64,000 bases of DNA from Pseudofrankia inefficax (GTDB lineage Bacteria > Actinomycetota > Actinomycetes > Frankiales > Frankiaceae), in contig NC_014666.1 of assembly GCF_000166135.1 (NCBI RefSeq), forward strand, positions 868,001 to 932,000. The letters are read 5' to 3'. Positions 1-9,814 of this stretch are shown here, piece after piece. The notes under the pieces are model-generated. The model saw only the letters and a program-made list of their open reading frames with translations, was not told the DNA's origin and did not search any database. The translations under genes and the position numbers were made by a program. Within the stretch, counting starts at the first letter, position 1; each line of letters begins with the position of its first letter.

Positions 1-2
1 TC

Positions 3-848
3 ATCGCGTCTCCAGCGTCATCGGCGACACTTCCCGTGCCGGCGCTGACCACCTCCGCTCCGACCGTGGCGACGCAGCCCACCGCCACCAGCCCGATCCC
101 GCGCGCCACCGCCACGACGGCCGCGACGTTCACCACCGCGCTCACCGCGGCATGGCGGTCCTACCTCGCCGGCCGACCAGGATCGATCAGTGTTGCCCTC
201 TATGACGAGAACAGCGATCAGACCGTCTACGTCACGAAGAACCGGCGCACCGGCTGGGAGACCGCGAGCACGGTAAAGCTCGACATTCTCGCCGACCTCC
301 TCTCGAAGACCGGCACTGCCGGGACGCTGCCCGCGTCACAGCTGGCCCGGGCCAAGCCCATGATTTCTGTGAGCGACAACAACGCGGCCAGCGCGCTCTG
401 GCGGACCGCCGGCGGGACTGCCGGGATGAACGCCTTCTACCGCAGTCTGGGAATGACCTCGACCACCGCGGGGTCCGGCGGTTACTGGGGCCTGACCGAG
501 ACGACCGCGCTCGACCAGCTCAAGGTGCTGCGCGCCGTCTCCTACCCGGGCCCGTACCTCTCGGCGAACGCCAGGTCCACGGCTACCAGCCTGCTGAACA
601 CGGTGATCCCGGCGCAGCGGTGGGGGCTGACCGCGGGCGTCCCGGCCAGCGTCTCGGTCCAGCTCAAGAACGGCTGGCTGCCGCACGGCCCGGGATGGGT
701 GGTCAACAGCCTCGCCCACGTGCACGGCGCCGGCAAGGACTACGTCATGGCCGTCTACACCCGCGACAGCGCCACCGAGCAGACCGGCATCAACACCATC
801 GCCGGTCTTTCACGGATCGCCTGGTCAGCCGTGCCGACCGGCCGCTGA
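3..848 (+). CDS. Class A beta-lactamase-related serine hydrolase, 5' end outside window
   Basis: The frame is open to the window edge, so the true start and probably a signal peptide or lipobox lie upstream; a GTG at 36 is the first start codon seen. The visible N-terminus is an Ala/Thr/Pro-rich linker. Numbered from that GTG, the penicillin-recognising motifs follow in order: STVK at residues 78-81 (nucleophilic Ser, general-base Lys), SDN at 113-115 and KNG at 211-213. The region where class A enzymes carry ExxLN reads TETTALD, so a clean deacylation Glu-Asn pair is not evident. Genes of this type in actinomycetes are usually exported serine hydrolases of unknown substrate; true beta-lactamase activity is doubtful. 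Confidence 0.75.
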   Translation: MASPASSATLPVPALTTSAPTVATQPTATSPIPRATATTAATFTTALTAAWRSYLAGRPGSISVALYDENSDQTVYVTKNRRTGWETASTVKLDILADLLSKTGTAGTLPASQLARAKPMISVSDNNAASALWRTAGGTAGMNAFYRSLGMTSTTAGSGGYWGLTETTALDQLKVLRAVSYPGPYLSANARSTATSLLNTVIPAQRWGLTAGVPASVSVQLKNGWLPHGPGWVVNSLAHVHGAGKDYVMAVYTRDSATEQTGINTIAGLSRIAWSAVPTGR

Positions 849-978
849 CCCACCGACTCTCACCTAAGGTCAGTATTCCGACGCCGAGAGTCGCGTCAGC
901 AAGGGCCCGACCAGCGCCACAAGGATCTGCGTGGCATTGTGTGATCCCGGATCTCGCAGGTGAGGCTGGGGAGGGCAC

Positions 979-2550
979 ATGGTCGGGGCCCCGGAGGGGC
1001 CGGCGGCGGAGGTCACCGGGGATGTCGACGAGCTCGTCGACGGGGTTGCCGACGTGCCGGAGACGGGGTCGGATGCCTCGTCCGCTGAGGAGCCTCAGCG
1101 GGCGAAGCTGTTGCGGCCACGACAGATTCGGCCAACCGAGGCGGTCCTCGCCGTGGCGGTCGTCGCCCTGCTCGTGGCCGCGACCCTGGTAGGGGCGAGG
1201 GTGAGCAGCGGGCACAAGGCGAAGGCGCCCGTAGCCAGGGCGACGACGTCGGTGCGCGCCGCCGCGCCCCCTGCCCAGATCGCCGGGGACGCGGTACTCA
1301 ACTGTTCGCTGCTGACGGGCCTCTCCGGCTGGAAGGCGTCATCCGACACCGGGCACGTCCAGCTGACGCGGGTGAGCGGACCGCCCTCGCCGGCCGGTCT
1401 CCCGACCGCCGCGGACGTCGTGTCGCCCGGCCCCACCGGGAAATGGGCGATGGTTCTGATCGCGCTGCGCGAGCCCGTGGCGTACTTCCAGGTCGGCAGT
1501 ACTTACCGGATGCAGCTCTGGGAGCGCGACGTGACCGGGTCCGGCGCGGGCCTGATCCTCGTGCTCGCGAACCAGAACTACCGGGCCCGACCGACCACGG
1601 CGAGCATGGACGCGGCGCACAAGGACACCGACTGGCACCTGGTCTCCCGAACGTTCGTCGCGACCGCACCAGGTGGCGAAGACACGGGCTTATACGTGCA
1701 GCTGCCGACGGACCAGGCCTTCCACTACCAGCTGACGGGCGCGAGTGTGGTCCCGGTCGTCGTTCCGGCGGTGCCGCGGGTCGACGGTCCGCCGGCCCAG
1801 GTGGTCTCCTTCGACGGTCCCGCGGGCAGCCCGCCGAACCCGGCGCAGTGGAACCGGGAGGTCGGGGGGAACGGCTGGGGGAACGGAGAGCTGGAGACCT
1901 ACACGAGAAGCGTCTCCAACGCCCAGCAGGATGGCGCCGGGCATCTCGTGATCACCGCCCGGCGGGAGACGAAGACGGGCCCGGACGGTATTCGCCGGGA
2001 TTACACGAGCGCCCGGATCAACACCCAGGGGAAGGTCGTCGTCCAGCCCGGGTCCTATGTGGAGTCGACGATCGACGTCCCGGTCGGCGACGGGGTCTGG
2101 TCGGCCTTCTGGCTTATCGGAAGCAATTTTCCGCAGGTCGGCTGGCCGGCGTCCGGTGAGCTGAACGTGATGGAGGTCGCGGGCGCCGACACGACCTGGG
2201 TGCACACGGCCGCCCACATGGCGGCGGTGGGAGACCCGCGGCAGCTGGAAGAGTTCGGGTGGGGCGACGCGGGCGGGTCCACCGACCTGGGGCCGGACCT
2301 TCGCGCCCGGCCGCATTCGTACGGCGTGTATTTCGACGGCCAGACCGTGCGGTTCTACATCGACCGCAAGGAGCACATGGCGGTCTGGGCGCAGGACGCG
2401 CAGACCGCCGGCTGGGACTGGCCCTTCGGCAAGCCGGAGAGCCTGGTCCTGAACATCGCCGTCGGAGCAGGGGATCCGACGAACACGCCCTTCCCGCAGA
2501 CCATGACCGTCGGCCCGATCTCGATCTGGCAGGGCGGTACGCCGTTCTAG
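979..2550 (+). CDS. Membrane-anchored glycoside hydrolase family 16 protein
   Basis: The 523-residue product has a charged cytoplasmic N-terminus of about 50 residues and one transmembrane helix (about 54-76). A jelly-roll-like, possibly carbohydrate-binding, region follows (about 100-260), then a C-terminal GH16 beta-glucanase domain (about 270-523). The substrate-cleft signature GGNGWGNGELETYT is present. The catalytic motif, normally E-x-D-x-x-E, reads ELNVME: Glu394 and Glu399 are kept but the central Asp is Asn396. GH16 enzymes cleave beta-1,3 or beta-1,4 glucans or related polysaccharides, so this would act outside the cell while tethered. ATG 979 follows a GGGGAGGG Shine-Dalgarno. It converges on sthA, and a second GH16 gene lies beyond that. 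Confidence 0.85.
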   Translation: MVGAPEGPAAEVTGDVDELVDGVADVPETGSDASSAEEPQRAKLLRPRQIRPTEAVLAVAVVALLVAATLVGARVSSGHKAKAPVARATTSVRAAAPPAQIAGDAVLNCSLLTGLSGWKASSDTGHVQLTRVSGPPSPAGLPTAADVVSPGPTGKWAMVLIALREPVAYFQVGSTYRMQLWERDVTGSGAGLILVLANQNYRARPTTASMDAAHKDTDWHLVSRTFVATAPGGEDTGLYVQLPTDQAFHYQLTGASVVPVVVPAVPRVDGPPAQVVSFDGPAGSPPNPAQWNREVGGNGWGNGELETYTRSVSNAQQDGAGHLVITARRETKTGPDGIRRDYTSARINTQGKVVVQPGSYVESTIDVPVGDGVWSAFWLIGSNFPQVGWPASGELNVMEVAGADTTWVHTAAHMAAVGDPRQLEEFGWGDAGGSTDLGPDLRARPHSYGVYFDGQTVRFYIDRKEHMAVWAQDAQTAGWDWPFGKPESLVLNIAVGAGDPTNTPFPQTMTVGPISIWQGGTPF

Positions 2551-2570
2551 GCCAGCACGCCGATGTCGAG

Positions 2571-2609
2571 GCGGCTGACCCGGCGCCCGGCGGGCTCGGG
2601 GTCAGCCGC
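2571..2609. terminator. Hairpin between convergent GH16 and sthA genes
   Basis: An 11-bp perfect stem (GCGGCTGACCC with GGGTCAGCCGC) encloses a 17-base GC-rich loop. It lies between two converging genes and overlaps the last codons of sthA. There is no T-tract, so termination is inferred from structure and position only. Confidence 0.45.
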
Positions 2610-4011
2610 TGAAACGGGCCACCGCCCGCATCTTGTTCATGGCGTCGAGAGCCGCCACCTTGTAGGACTCGGACAGCGTGGGGTAGTTGAAGACGCTGTC
2701 GACGAGGTAGTCGATGGTGCCGCCGCAACCCATCAGCGTCTGGCCGATGTGCACGATCTCGGTGGCGCCGGTGCCGAACACGTGGACGCCGAGCAGCTTG
2801 CGGTCGTCGGGGCTGACCAGCAGCTTGAGCATGCCGTACGAGTCGCCGACGATCTGGCCGCGGGCGAGCTCGCGGTAGCGCGCGATGCCGACCTCGAAGG
2901 GCACCGAGCCCTCGGTCAGCTCGTCCTCGGTCTTCCCGACATAGGAGATCTCGGGAATGGTGTAGATCCCGATCGGCATCAGCTCGGCGCGCATCGCGTG
3001 CACCTCCTCGCCACAGGCGGAGTAGGCGGCGAGGCGGCCCTGCTCCATCGACGTCGCGGCGAGCGCCGGGAACCCGATGACGTCGCCGACGGCGTAGATG
3101 TGGTCGACCTCGGTGCGGAAGTCCGAACCGACCTTGATACGGCCGCGGTTGTCGGCGGCCAGGCCGGCCTTGTCGAGGCCGAGGCCGTCCGTCAGGCCCT
3201 GCCGTCCCGCGGAGTACATCACCGTGTCCGCCGGGATCTTCTTGCCGCTTTCGAGCAGCGTGAGAGTTCCACCATTGTGCCGTTCCACCGAGACGACCGA
3301 CTCGCGGAACCGGAATGTGACGGCGAGGTCGCGCAGGTGGTATTTCAGCGCCTCGACGATCTCCAGGTCGCAGAAGTCGAGCATGCGGTCGCGGCGTTCG
3401 ACGACCGTCACCTTCGTTCCGAGCGCCGCGAACATCGACGCGTACTCGATACCGATGACGCCGGCGCCGACGACGACCATCGAACCGGGCAGCTTGTCAA
3501 GATTGAGGATCTGGTCGCTGTCGACGACGGTCCGCCCGTCGAAGTCGACCGTCTCGGGCCGCGCCGGGCGAGTCCCGGTCGCGATGATGACCTTTTCCGC
3601 GGTGACGTGCCGGCCGTCGATACCGGCGGCGCTGGTGATGGAAAGGGTGTGCGGGTCGATGAACGCGGCCGTGCCGGTGAGGATCGACACGTGGTTGCGG
3701 CTCAGCTGGCTGCGGATGACGTCGACCTCGCGGCTGATGACGTGCTGCGTGCGGGTCGTCAGGTCCCCGACGGTGATGTCGTCCTTGACCCGGTAGCTCT
3801 GCCCGTACATCTCCCGCTGCGACAGCCCGGTGAGATAGAGCACCGCCTCACGCAGCGTCTTCGAGGGGATCGTCCCGGTGTTGATGCAGACGCCGCCCAT
3901 CATGTCGCGGCGATCCACGATCGCGACCCGGCGCCCGAGCTTGGCGGCGGCGATCGCCGCCTTCTGGCCGCCCGGCCCGGACCCGATGACCAGCACGTCG
4001 TAGTCGTACAC
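2602..4011 (-). CDS. sthA: Soluble NAD(P)+ transhydrogenase
   Basis: This FAD flavoprotein of the disulfide-reductase superfamily moves hydride between NADPH and NAD+. The N-terminus has the FAD-binding GSGPGG motif. The redox-helix region reads [15 protein letters not shown]: the second Cys of the CxxxxC pair in lipoamide dehydrogenases is Thr, the pattern that marks SthA. The NAD-binding [13 protein letters not shown] motif lies mid-protein and the dimerisation domain is C-terminal. The GTG at 4011 ([10 protein letters not shown] start) has a GGGGGAG ribosome site six bases upstream and gives 469 residues, the normal family length. The open frame runs 86 codons further upstream but that extension is unlike SthA. 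It converges with the GH16 gene. Confidence 0.92.
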   Translation of the reverse strand: MYDYDVLVIGSGPGGQKAAIAAAKLGRRVAIVDRRDMMGGVCINTGTIPSKTLREAVLYLTGLSQREMYGQSYRVKDDITVGDLTTRTQHVISREVDVIRSQLSRNHVSILTGTAAFIDPHTLSITSAAGIDGRHVTAEKVIIATGTRPARPETVDFDGRTVVDSDQILNLDKLPGSMVVVGAGVIGIEYASMFAALGTKVTVVERRDRMLDFCDLEIVEALKYHLRDLAVTFRFRESVVSVERHNGGTLTLLESGKKIPADTVMYSAGRQGLTDGLGLDKAGLAADNRGRIKVGSDFRTEVDHIYAVGDVIGFPALAATSMEQGRLAAYSACGEEVHAMRAELMPIGIYTIPEISYVGKTEDELTEGSVPFEVGIARYRELARGQIVGDSYGMLKLLVSPDDRKLLGVHVFGTGATEIVHIGQTLMGCGGTIDYLVDSVFNYPTLSESYKVAALDAMNKMRAVARFSG

Positions 4012-4273
4012 GCGGGCTCCCCCTGTTGCCGAACACCAGGTTGCTGTGCGCCAGGTAGTCGTGCGCCAGTGACCCGCTCCCGGGTCATTCGATCGCAGAC
4101 CTGCAAACAGAGGGTATCTGGATGGACAAGGGGCAAAGTACCCGCTGCCAGTATTGTTACCGCGTCTTTCCGCGACGGTTCCAACGACGACACTATCGGC
4201 CGACCGTTCGAGAGCTCGCTCTGCCGCGAGCCCCGGACGAATGCCCCAGACGGGCGCGGGAGACCGCAAACGG

Positions 4274-4279
4274 TACAGT
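4274..4279 (+). promoter_or_regulatory. -10 box for leaderless GH16 lipoprotein transcript
   Basis: TACAGT lies six bases before ATG 4286. With no Shine-Dalgarno present, this spacing predicts transcription starting at or next to the start codon and settles the choice of 4286. Confidence 0.55.
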
Positions 4280-4285
4280 GATCAC

Positions 4286-5344
4286 ATGATGCCAGTGTGT
4301 GTTCGCGGCGGCGGGACGAGAGTTTCGAGCCGGCGTCGCGACCGGCGTCGCGCGACGGTGCTCACGACCATCGCGGTCTGCGTCGGCCTTCTCGGCTGCT
4401 CCCAGGCATCGCAGAAGCCCTCGGCGTCCCAGACCCTGGGCGGTGACCACGGACTGGCCACGACCGAGACCGCGCCAGGGGAGACCTCGTCCGCCACCGT
4501 GGTCCTCTCGTCGTCGGCGTCGGCCAGCGCGTCGGGCGCCCAGCCCGTCGTCAGTGCGACACCGTCACCGGTCGCGTTGGCGGCCGCCCCGGCGCCGGCC
4601 GCGAGCCGGGTGCCCGCCCCGGCGAGCAGGCCCGCGGCCGCGGCGGCGCCGGCGGGAAGCGCGGACGGCTGGGGCAGCCCGGCGCAGGTCGAGACGTTCG
4701 ACGGCACCGCGCTCACCGCGTCGCACTGGTACATCTACGACTCGCCGGATGCGCGTGCCTACCCCCGGGAGGCCAGCCGGAGCGTCGTCTCGGGCGGCCA
4801 GCTGCGGCTTACCGGCGGCGTCGACTCCGCCGGCCGGGATGTGTCCGGCGGGGTGGCGTCGACCTTCAACCAGCTGTACGGACGCTGGGAGGCCACGTTC
4901 CGGGTCGACCAGGGGAAGGGCTACTCGGCCGTCGTCCTGCTCTGGCCGCGCTCGGAGAACTGGCCGACCGACGGCGAGATCGACGCCATCGAGGTGTGGG
5001 ACGGCGGTCGCCAGTCCGGTGGCGTGAACATCCACAACGGGTCCGCGAACCACGTGGTCGGTGGCGGGATCTCGGCGGACTTCACCCAGTGGCACACCAT
5101 CGCCGTCGAATGGCTGCCGCAGCGGATCACGGTGCTGCTCGACGGCACGCCGCGTTACACGCTGAACCGGCCGGCCTCCGGCTTCGACCCGATCCCGTCC
5201 ACCTCGCCGATGCATCTGGCGCTTCAGCTCGACAAGGGCTGCGTGGCGACGCTGCCGTGCCGGGACGCGTCCACGCCGCAGTGGGTGACGATGTACGTCG
5301 ACCAGGTACGGATCTGGACGGCCCCGCCGGCCCTGCTGGGCTGA
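4286..5344 (+). CDS. GH16 family lipoprotein, putative beta-glucanase
   Basis: The 352-residue product begins with an Arg-rich n-region, a short hydrophobic segment and the lipobox LLGC, predicting a lipid-anchored exported protein. An Ala/Pro/Ser-rich linker covers about residues 50-125. The GH16 domain carries an intact catalytic motif EIDAIE, with Glu231 as likely nucleophile, Asp233 and Glu236 as likely acid/base. The preceding stretch VVLLWPRSENWPTDG is typical of GH16 xyloglucanase- and laminarinase-like enzymes; the substrate is not decided by sequence. The frame is open upstream to 4154, but a -10 box at 4274 and the position of the signal peptide favour 4286. It diverges from sthA, so the two share a 274-bp promoter region. 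Confidence 0.85.
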   Translation: MMPVCVRGGGTRVSSRRRDRRRATVLTTIAVCVGLLGCSQASQKPSASQTLGGDHGLATTETAPGETSSATVVLSSSASASASGAQPVVSATPSPVALAAAPAPAASRVPAPASRPAAAAAPAGSADGWGSPAQVETFDGTALTASHWYIYDSPDARAYPREASRSVVSGGQLRLTGGVDSAGRDVSGGVASTFNQLYGRWEATFRVDQGKGYSAVVLLWPRSENWPTDGEIDAIEVWDGGRQSGGVNIHNGSANHVVGGGISADFTQWHTIAVEWLPQRITVLLDGTPRYTLNRPASGFDPIPSTSPMHLALQLDKGCVATLPCRDASTPQWVTMYVDQVRIWTAPPALLG

Positions 5345-5408
5345 GAAGGCCCATCCTCTGGGACGCGGGCGGGCGGCGACACCCCGCGAGGGTGCCGCCG
5401 CCGACCGT

Positions 5409-5430
5409 GCCACGGCGGAACCGCCGTGGC
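5409..5430. terminator. Perfect hairpin between convergent GH16 and fumC genes
   Basis: GCCACGGCGG and CCGCCGTGGC form a 10-bp perfect stem with a two-base AA loop. The 148-bp gap separates two genes that converge, the usual place for a bidirectional terminator, but no T-run follows on either strand. Confidence 0.45.
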
Positions 5431-5492
5431 GTCGTCGACCTCGAGCCGACCGCGGCCGCGTCGGCTGCGGCTGGTCGGCTCGGTGTGGTCGA

Positions 5493-6884
5493 CTACGGGT
5501 GGGTCATCGAGAGGACGTCCAGTGCGGCGTCGAGCTGCTCGACCGTCAGCTTGCCGTCCTCGACGTAGCCGCGCTCCAGCACGACCTCGCGGATCGTCTT
5601 CTCCTGCGCGAGGGACAGCTTGGCGACCTTGGCCGCCTCCTCGTAGCCGATGTACTTGTTCAGCGGCGTGACGATCGACGGCGAGGACTCGGCGTACCGG
5701 CGGCAGCGCTCGACGTTGGCCTCGACACCGTCGATGCAGCGGTCCGCGAACAGCCGGCTGATCGTCGACAGGATGTGGATCGACTCCAGCAGGTTGCGGG
5801 CGATCACCGGCAGCATGACGTTCAGCTCGAAGTTGCCGGCCGAGCCACCGAAGGCCACCGCCGCGTCGTTGCCGACGACCTGCGCGACCACCTGGCAGAC
5901 CGCCTCGGGAATGACCGGGTTCACCTTGCCCGGCATGATCGAGGAACCAGGCTGCAGGTCCGGCAGGTGGATCTCGCCGAGCCCGGCGCGCGGCCCGGAC
6001 GAGGCCCAGCGCAGGTCGTTGGAGATCTTGTACAGCGAGATCGCGATCACGCGCAGCACGCCGGACGCCTCGACGAGCCCGTCCCGGGACGCCTGGGCCT
6101 CGAAGTGGTTACGCGCCTCGGTCAGCGGCAGGCCGGTGCTGGCCGCGAGCTCCGAGATCACGGTCGCGGAGAAGCCGGGCGGGGTGTTGATCCCGGTGCC
6201 GACCGCCGTGCCGCCCAGCGGAAGCTCGCCGATCCGGGGCAGTGCCGCCTTCAGCCGCTCGATCCCGAGCGTCACGGCCGCGGCGTAGCCGCCGAACTCC
6301 TGGCCGAGTGTCACCGGCGTCGCGTCCATCAGATGCGTACGGCCGGACTTGACCACGTCCGCGAACTGCTCGCTCTTGCGCGACAGCGACGCGGCCAGGT
6401 GCTCCAGCGCCGGGATCAGCTCGGTGACGATGCCCTGCGTCGCGGCGATGTGGATCGACGAGGGGAACACGTCGTTCGACGACTGCGAGCAGTTCACGTG
6501 GTCGTTCGGGTGCACCGCCCGGCCGAGCCGCTCGGTCGCCAGCGTCGCGATGACCTCGTTCGTGTTCATGTTCGACGACGTCCCGCTGCCCGTCTGGAAC
6601 ACGTCCAGCGGGAACTGGTCGTCCCAGTCACCCCGGGCGACCTCGGCGGCGGCGGACGCGATCGCCTCGGCGATCTCACCGTCCAGCACCCCGAGCTTGG
6701 CGTTCACGGTCGCGGCCGCGGCCTTGATCCGAGCGAGGGCTTGGATGTGCGCGCGGGAGATCCGCATTCCGGAGACCGGGAAGTTCTCGACCGCCCGCTG
6801 GGTCTGCGCCCGCCACTTCGCGCTGGCCGGGACCCGGACGTCCCCCATGCTGTCGTGCTCGATCCGGTACTCCTGCTCGGTCAT
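5493..6884 (-). CDS. fumC: Fumarate hydratase class II
   Basis: This cytosolic homotetrameric enzyme interconverts fumarate and L-malate in the TCA cycle. The 463-residue length fits class II fumarases, which need no iron-sulfur cluster. Family signatures are [13 protein letters not shown], the substrate-site [12 protein letters not shown], the histidine-bearing [11 protein letters not shown], and the flexible-loop signature [11 protein letters not shown] with its catalytic Ser. ATG 6884 is preceded by GAGGAG. The ispH gene lies upstream on the same strand but is separated by a likely terminator hairpin, so fumC probably has its own promoter. The association of fum with glpX and a DUF4245 gene is also seen in mycobacteria. 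Confidence 0.95.
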   Translation of the reverse strand: MTEQEYRIEHDSMGDVRVPASAKWRAQTQRAVENFPVSGMRISRAHIQALARIKAAAATVNAKLGVLDGEIAEAIASAAAEVARGDWDDQFPLDVFQTGSGTSSNMNTNEVIATLATERLGRAVHPNDHVNCSQSSNDVFPSSIHIAATQGIVTELIPALEHLAASLSRKSEQFADVVKSGRTHLMDATPVTLGQEFGGYAAAVTLGIERLKAALPRIGELPLGGTAVGTGINTPPGFSATVISELAASTGLPLTEARNHFEAQASRDGLVEASGVLRVIAISLYKISNDLRWASSGPRAGLGEIHLPDLQPGSSIMPGKVNPVIPEAVCQVVAQVVGNDAAVAFGGSAGNFELNVMLPVIARNLLESIHILSTISRLFADRCIDGVEANVERCRRYAESSPSIVTPLNKYIGYEEAAKVAKLSLAQEKTIREVVLERGYVEDGKLTVEQLDAALDVLSMTHP

Positions 6885-7007
6885 GTCCCGCTACTCCTCG
6901 TCCTGGACCGGCGCGTCGTCCTGATGATGCTGCCACCGGTCATCTTCGATCAGGCGGGTGCCGGCGCGCACGGGCTCCCGGACCGGCTCGCCTGGCCGCG
7001 CCGACGA

Positions 7008-7036
7008 CAAAGGCCGCGCACCTGGCGCGGCCCTTG
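7008..7036 (-). terminator. Likely ispH terminator hairpin
   Basis: Downstream of ispH, GGCCGCGC pairs with GCGCGGCC around a five-base loop, and CAA/TTG extends the stem after one mismatch. On the minus strand the 3' arm ends in CCTTTG, a short T-tract consistent with intrinsic termination. Confidence 0.6.
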
Positions 7037-7060
7037 TGTGTTGCAGAGTCTTCCGCTCGC

Positions 7061-8026
7061 TCAGCTGGTGGCGGCGCTTTCCTTCATGCGGCGCATGTCA
7101 CGGCGCAGCTCCGGCGGGAGCGCGAAGAGCAGGTGCTCCTCGGTGGAGGTGACTTCCTCCACATCGTTGAAGCCGTGCTCCGCGAGCCAGGACATCAGCT
7201 CGGTGACCAGCTCCTCCGGCACGGACGCACCGCTGGTGACGCCCACGGTCTCGACGCCCTGGAGCCACGCGTCGTTGACCTGCTCGCAGTTGTCGACCAG
7301 GTAGGCCGCCGGCGCGCCGGCGTCCAGGGCGACCTCGACGAGGCGGACCGAGTTCGACGAGTTCGGCGAGCCCACGACCAGGATCAGGTCGACCGCGTTC
7401 GCGATCTCCTTCACCGCCACCTGGCGGTTCTGGGTCGCGTAGCAGATGTCCGAGTTCGGCGGCCCGGTCAGATGCGGGAACCGCTCGCGCAGCGCATCGA
7501 CCGTGGTCATCGTCTCGTCGACGGACAGCGTCGTCTGCGAGAGGTAGGCGACCCGCTTCGGGTCACGCACCTTCACGTCCGCCGCGTCCTCCGGGCCGTC
7601 CACCAGGTGGATGCGGTCCGGCGCCTGCCCGGTGGTCCCGACTACCTCCTCATGGCCCTCATGGCCGATGAGCAGGATGTCGTAGTCCTCCCGGGCGAAC
7701 CGGCGCGCTTCGGAGTGCACCTTGGTCACCAGCGGGCAGGTGGCATCGATCGTCCGCAGCTTTCGCTCAGACGCCTCCTCGTGCACGGTGGGTGCTACCC
7801 CATGCGCGGAGAACACGACGGTGGCACCGTGCGGCACCTCTTCCGTCTCCTCGACGAAGATCGCGCCCTTCGCTTCCAACGTCTTGACGACGTGGGCGTT
7901 GTGCACGATCTGCTTACGCACGTATACCGGAACGCCATACAGCTCCAGTGCCTTCTCCACGGTCTGAACCGCTCGATCGACACCGGCGCAGTAGCCGCGC
8001 GGCTTGGCCAAAAGGACCCGCCCCAT
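7061..8026 (-). CDS. ispH: 4-hydroxy-3-methylbut-2-enyl diphosphate reductase
   Basis: IspH (LytB) is the last enzyme of the MEP isoprenoid pathway. It reduces HMBPP to IPP and DMAPP on an iron-sulfur cluster. The three conserved cluster cysteines are in [10 protein letters not shown] (Cys13), [11 protein letters not shown] and [10 protein letters not shown]. The HGVAP and [11 protein letters not shown] histidine motifs and the C-terminal [11 protein letters not shown] signature are also present. ATG 8026 gives 321 residues, the usual size. The frame is open upstream but that part lacks homology, and a TAGACT -10 box eight bases before 8026 supports leaderless initiation there. The gene diverges from xseA across a 112-bp gap, an arrangement shared with mycobacteria. 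Confidence 0.95.
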   Translation of the reverse strand: MGRVLLAKPRGYCAGVDRAVQTVEKALELYGVPVYVRKQIVHNAHVVKTLEAKGAIFVEETEEVPHGATVVFSAHGVAPTVHEEASERKLRTIDATCPLVTKVHSEARRFAREDYDILLIGHEGHEEVVGTTGQAPDRIHLVDGPEDAADVKVRDPKRVAYLSQTTLSVDETMTTVDALRERFPHLTGPPNSDICYATQNRQVAVKEIANAVDLILVVGSPNSSNSVRLVEVALDAGAPAAYLVDNCEQVNDAWLQGVETVGVTSGASVPEELVTELMSWLAEHGFNDVEEVTSTEEHLLFALPPELRRDMRRMKESAATS

Positions 8027-8034
8027 GTCTCGGC

Positions 8035-8040
8035 AGTCTA
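8035..8040 (-). promoter_or_regulatory. -10 box for ispH
   Basis: Read on the minus strand this is TAGACT, eight bases before ATG 8026. It overlaps the short divergent region shared with xseA. Confidence 0.5.
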
Positions 8041-8126
8041 CGCGGCACAGCCCCGGCGGGAAGACCGGCCGCCGGTGCGTCACGCGTTGACGCGATCCGT
8101 CCCACACAGCGTTGGTCCCGACCGCC

Positions 8127-8132
8127 TAACGT
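8127..8132 (+). promoter_or_regulatory. -10 box for xseA
   Basis: TAACGT sits six bases before GTG 8139. The spacing favours the GTG over the in-frame ATG at 8145. Confidence 0.5.
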
Positions 8133-8138
8133 GCAGGG

Positions 8139-9419
8139 GTGACCATGACCTCGACGCCCGAAGAACCGCTGCCAGTGCGGACGGTGTCGCGCGCGCTCGG
8201 GGACTGGATCAACCGGCTGGGCCGGATCTGGGTCGAAGGCCAGGTCACGGAGATCTCCCGCCGGCCTGGGATGAGCACCGCGTTCCTGACGCTGCGCGAC
8301 CCGGTGGCGGATGTCTCACTGCGGCTCACCTGCCCCCGGACGGTGCTCGACGCCGTCGGGCCCGCGCTGACGGACGGCGCGCGGGTCGTCGTCTGGGGCA
8401 AGCCGTCCTTCCACCCGGGGCGGGGCACGTTGGCCCTTCAGGTCTTCGAGATCCGCCCGGTCGGGGTCGGCGCGCTGCTCGCCCGGCTGGAGGCGTTGCG
8501 TCAGCTGCTGGCCGCCGAGGGGCTGTTCGCCGCGTCCCGCAAGCGCCGGCCGCCGTTCCTGCCCGGCGCGGTCGGCCTGATCACGGGCCGGGCCAGCGCC
8601 GCCGAGCGGGACGTGGTCGAGAACGCCCGCCGCCGCTGGCCGGCGGTCCGGATCGTCACCCGCGAGGTCGCCGTACAGGGGCCGCTGGCGGCGGGCCAGG
8701 TCATCGACGCGCTGCGCGAGCTGGACGCCGACCGGGAGGTCGAGGTCATCGTGATCGCGCGCGGCGGCGGCTCGCTGGAGGACCTGCTGCCCTTCTCCGA
8801 CGAGGCGCTGCTGCGGGCGGTCGCCGCGGCCAGGACCCCGGTGGTGTCGGCGATCGGACACGAGCAGGACAGCCCCCTGCTCGACTACGTCGCCGACGTC
8901 CGCGCCTCCACGCCGACCGACGCGGCCAAGAAGGTCGTCCCCGACGTCGGCGAGCAGGCCGCGCTGGTCGCCCAGTTGCGCGGGCGGGCCCGCCGCGTCG
9001 TCGAGCACCGGCTCGACCGCGAGAGCCGGGCGCTGACCGACCTGCGTGGCCGGCCCGCGCTGGCCGCCCCGCTGCGTGATCTCGACCGCCGCTCCGAGGC
9101 GGTGGAGGCCCTGACCCGGCGCGCCTTCCGGTGCGTCACGCACGCGGTCGACGTCGCCGGGCGCGATGTGGCACACGCGGCCGCCCGGCTGCGGGCGCTG
9201 TCGCCGGCCGCGACGCTCGACCGGGGCTACGCCCTCGTCCAGGACGGGTCCAGCGGGGCGATCATCCGCGACCCGGTGGACCTGACCGCCCACCAGACGC
9301 TGCAGGTCCGCGTCGCGCGGGGCTCGTTCGCCGCGACGGTGGCGGACCCGCTGCCGTCCCAGCCGCCGCCGGACGCCGCATCCCAGTTGACCGCCCCAAG
9401 CTCCGGGAGACCCTCATGA
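8139..9419 (+). CDS. xseA: Exodeoxyribonuclease VII large subunit
   Basis: XseA is the catalytic subunit of ExoVII, which degrades single-stranded DNA in both directions without metal ions. An OB-fold domain comes first (about residues 15-110, with [14 protein letters not shown]). The nuclease domain contains [35 protein letters not shown] and [17 protein letters not shown] with the conserved Asp and His. A coiled-coil-forming C-terminal part for XseB docking follows. The 426-residue length is normal. Its last four bases overlap the xseB start (ATGA), so the two subunits are translationally coupled. Confidence 0.95.
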   Translation: MTMTSTPEEPLPVRTVSRALGDWINRLGRIWVEGQVTEISRRPGMSTAFLTLRDPVADVSLRLTCPRTVLDAVGPALTDGARVVVWGKPSFHPGRGTLALQVFEIRPVGVGALLARLEALRQLLAAEGLFAASRKRRPPFLPGAVGLITGRASAAERDVVENARRRWPAVRIVTREVAVQGPLAAGQVIDALRELDADREVEVIVIARGGGSLEDLLPFSDEALLRAVAAARTPVVSAIGHEQDSPLLDYVADVRASTPTDAAKKVVPDVGEQAALVAQLRGRARRVVEHRLDRESRALTDLRGRPALAAPLRDLDRRSEAVEALTRRAFRCVTHAVDVAGRDVAHAAARLRALSPAATLDRGYALVQDGSSGAIIRDPVDLTAHQTLQVRVARGSFAATVADPLPSQPPPDAASQLTAPSSGRPS

Positions 9420-9649
9420 CCGAGCCGACCGCCACGCGGCCAGGTCCGCCCACCTACGAGGCCACCCGCGCCGAACTGGAGGACGTGGTGCGCCGGCTCG
9501 AGGCCGGCGGGATCACCCTCGAGGAGTCGCTCGCCCTCTGGGAGCGCGGCGAGGCGCTGGCCCGGACCTGCCAGGACCTTCTCGACGGGGCCCGTGCCCG
9601 CATCGCCGCGGCCCAGCCGGACCAGGCCGCCGGAACCGCCGCCAACTGA
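9416..9649 (+). CDS. xseB: Exodeoxyribonuclease VII small subunit
   Basis: XseB is a small helical protein that binds in many copies along the XseA coiled coil and is needed for ExoVII activity. The 77-residue product carries the family pattern [20 protein letters not shown] followed by [15 protein letters not shown] 9416 overlaps the xseA stop as ATGA. The C-terminus is an Ala/Gln-rich tail. A 73-bp palindromic element begins 40 bases after the stop codon. Confidence 0.95.
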   Translation: MTEPTATRPGPPTYEATRAELEDVVRRLEAGGITLEESLALWERGEALARTCQDLLDGARARIAAAQPDQAAGTAAN

Positions 9650-9688
9650 CGAGCGCCAGGCTCGGCGACGAGGGCCGCCCGCTGGCTT

Positions 9689-9761
9689 GATCGCCGTTTC
9701 GGCCCTCCCGTGGTCACAAAACCGCTGTGGTTACGACCACGCGAGGGCCAAAACAGCGATC
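9689..9761. repeat. 73-bp palindromic element, copy 1
   Basis: The element starts GATCGCCGTTTCGGCCCTC and ends GAGGGCCAAAACAGCGATC. The two 27-base arms match at 24 positions around a 19-base loop. It lies between xseB and the DUF4245 gene, which converge. Three more elements of identical length are at 15973, 29800 and 52954. Confidence 0.85.
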
Positions 9762-9814
9762 TTGCCCGCCTCGGGCCGTGGCCGGCCCTGTCGACGCGGC
9801 GACAGTTGCAGTCG

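Noticed and set aside
336-725. Open frames antisense to the serine hydrolase, and many similar frames opposite or across other genes (for example 18378-19676 minus, 42185-44629 minus and 52966-50932 minus)
   Set aside because: They follow the high-GC codon bias of the real gene on the other strand, are rich in Arg, Ala, Pro and Gly, and show no family motif.
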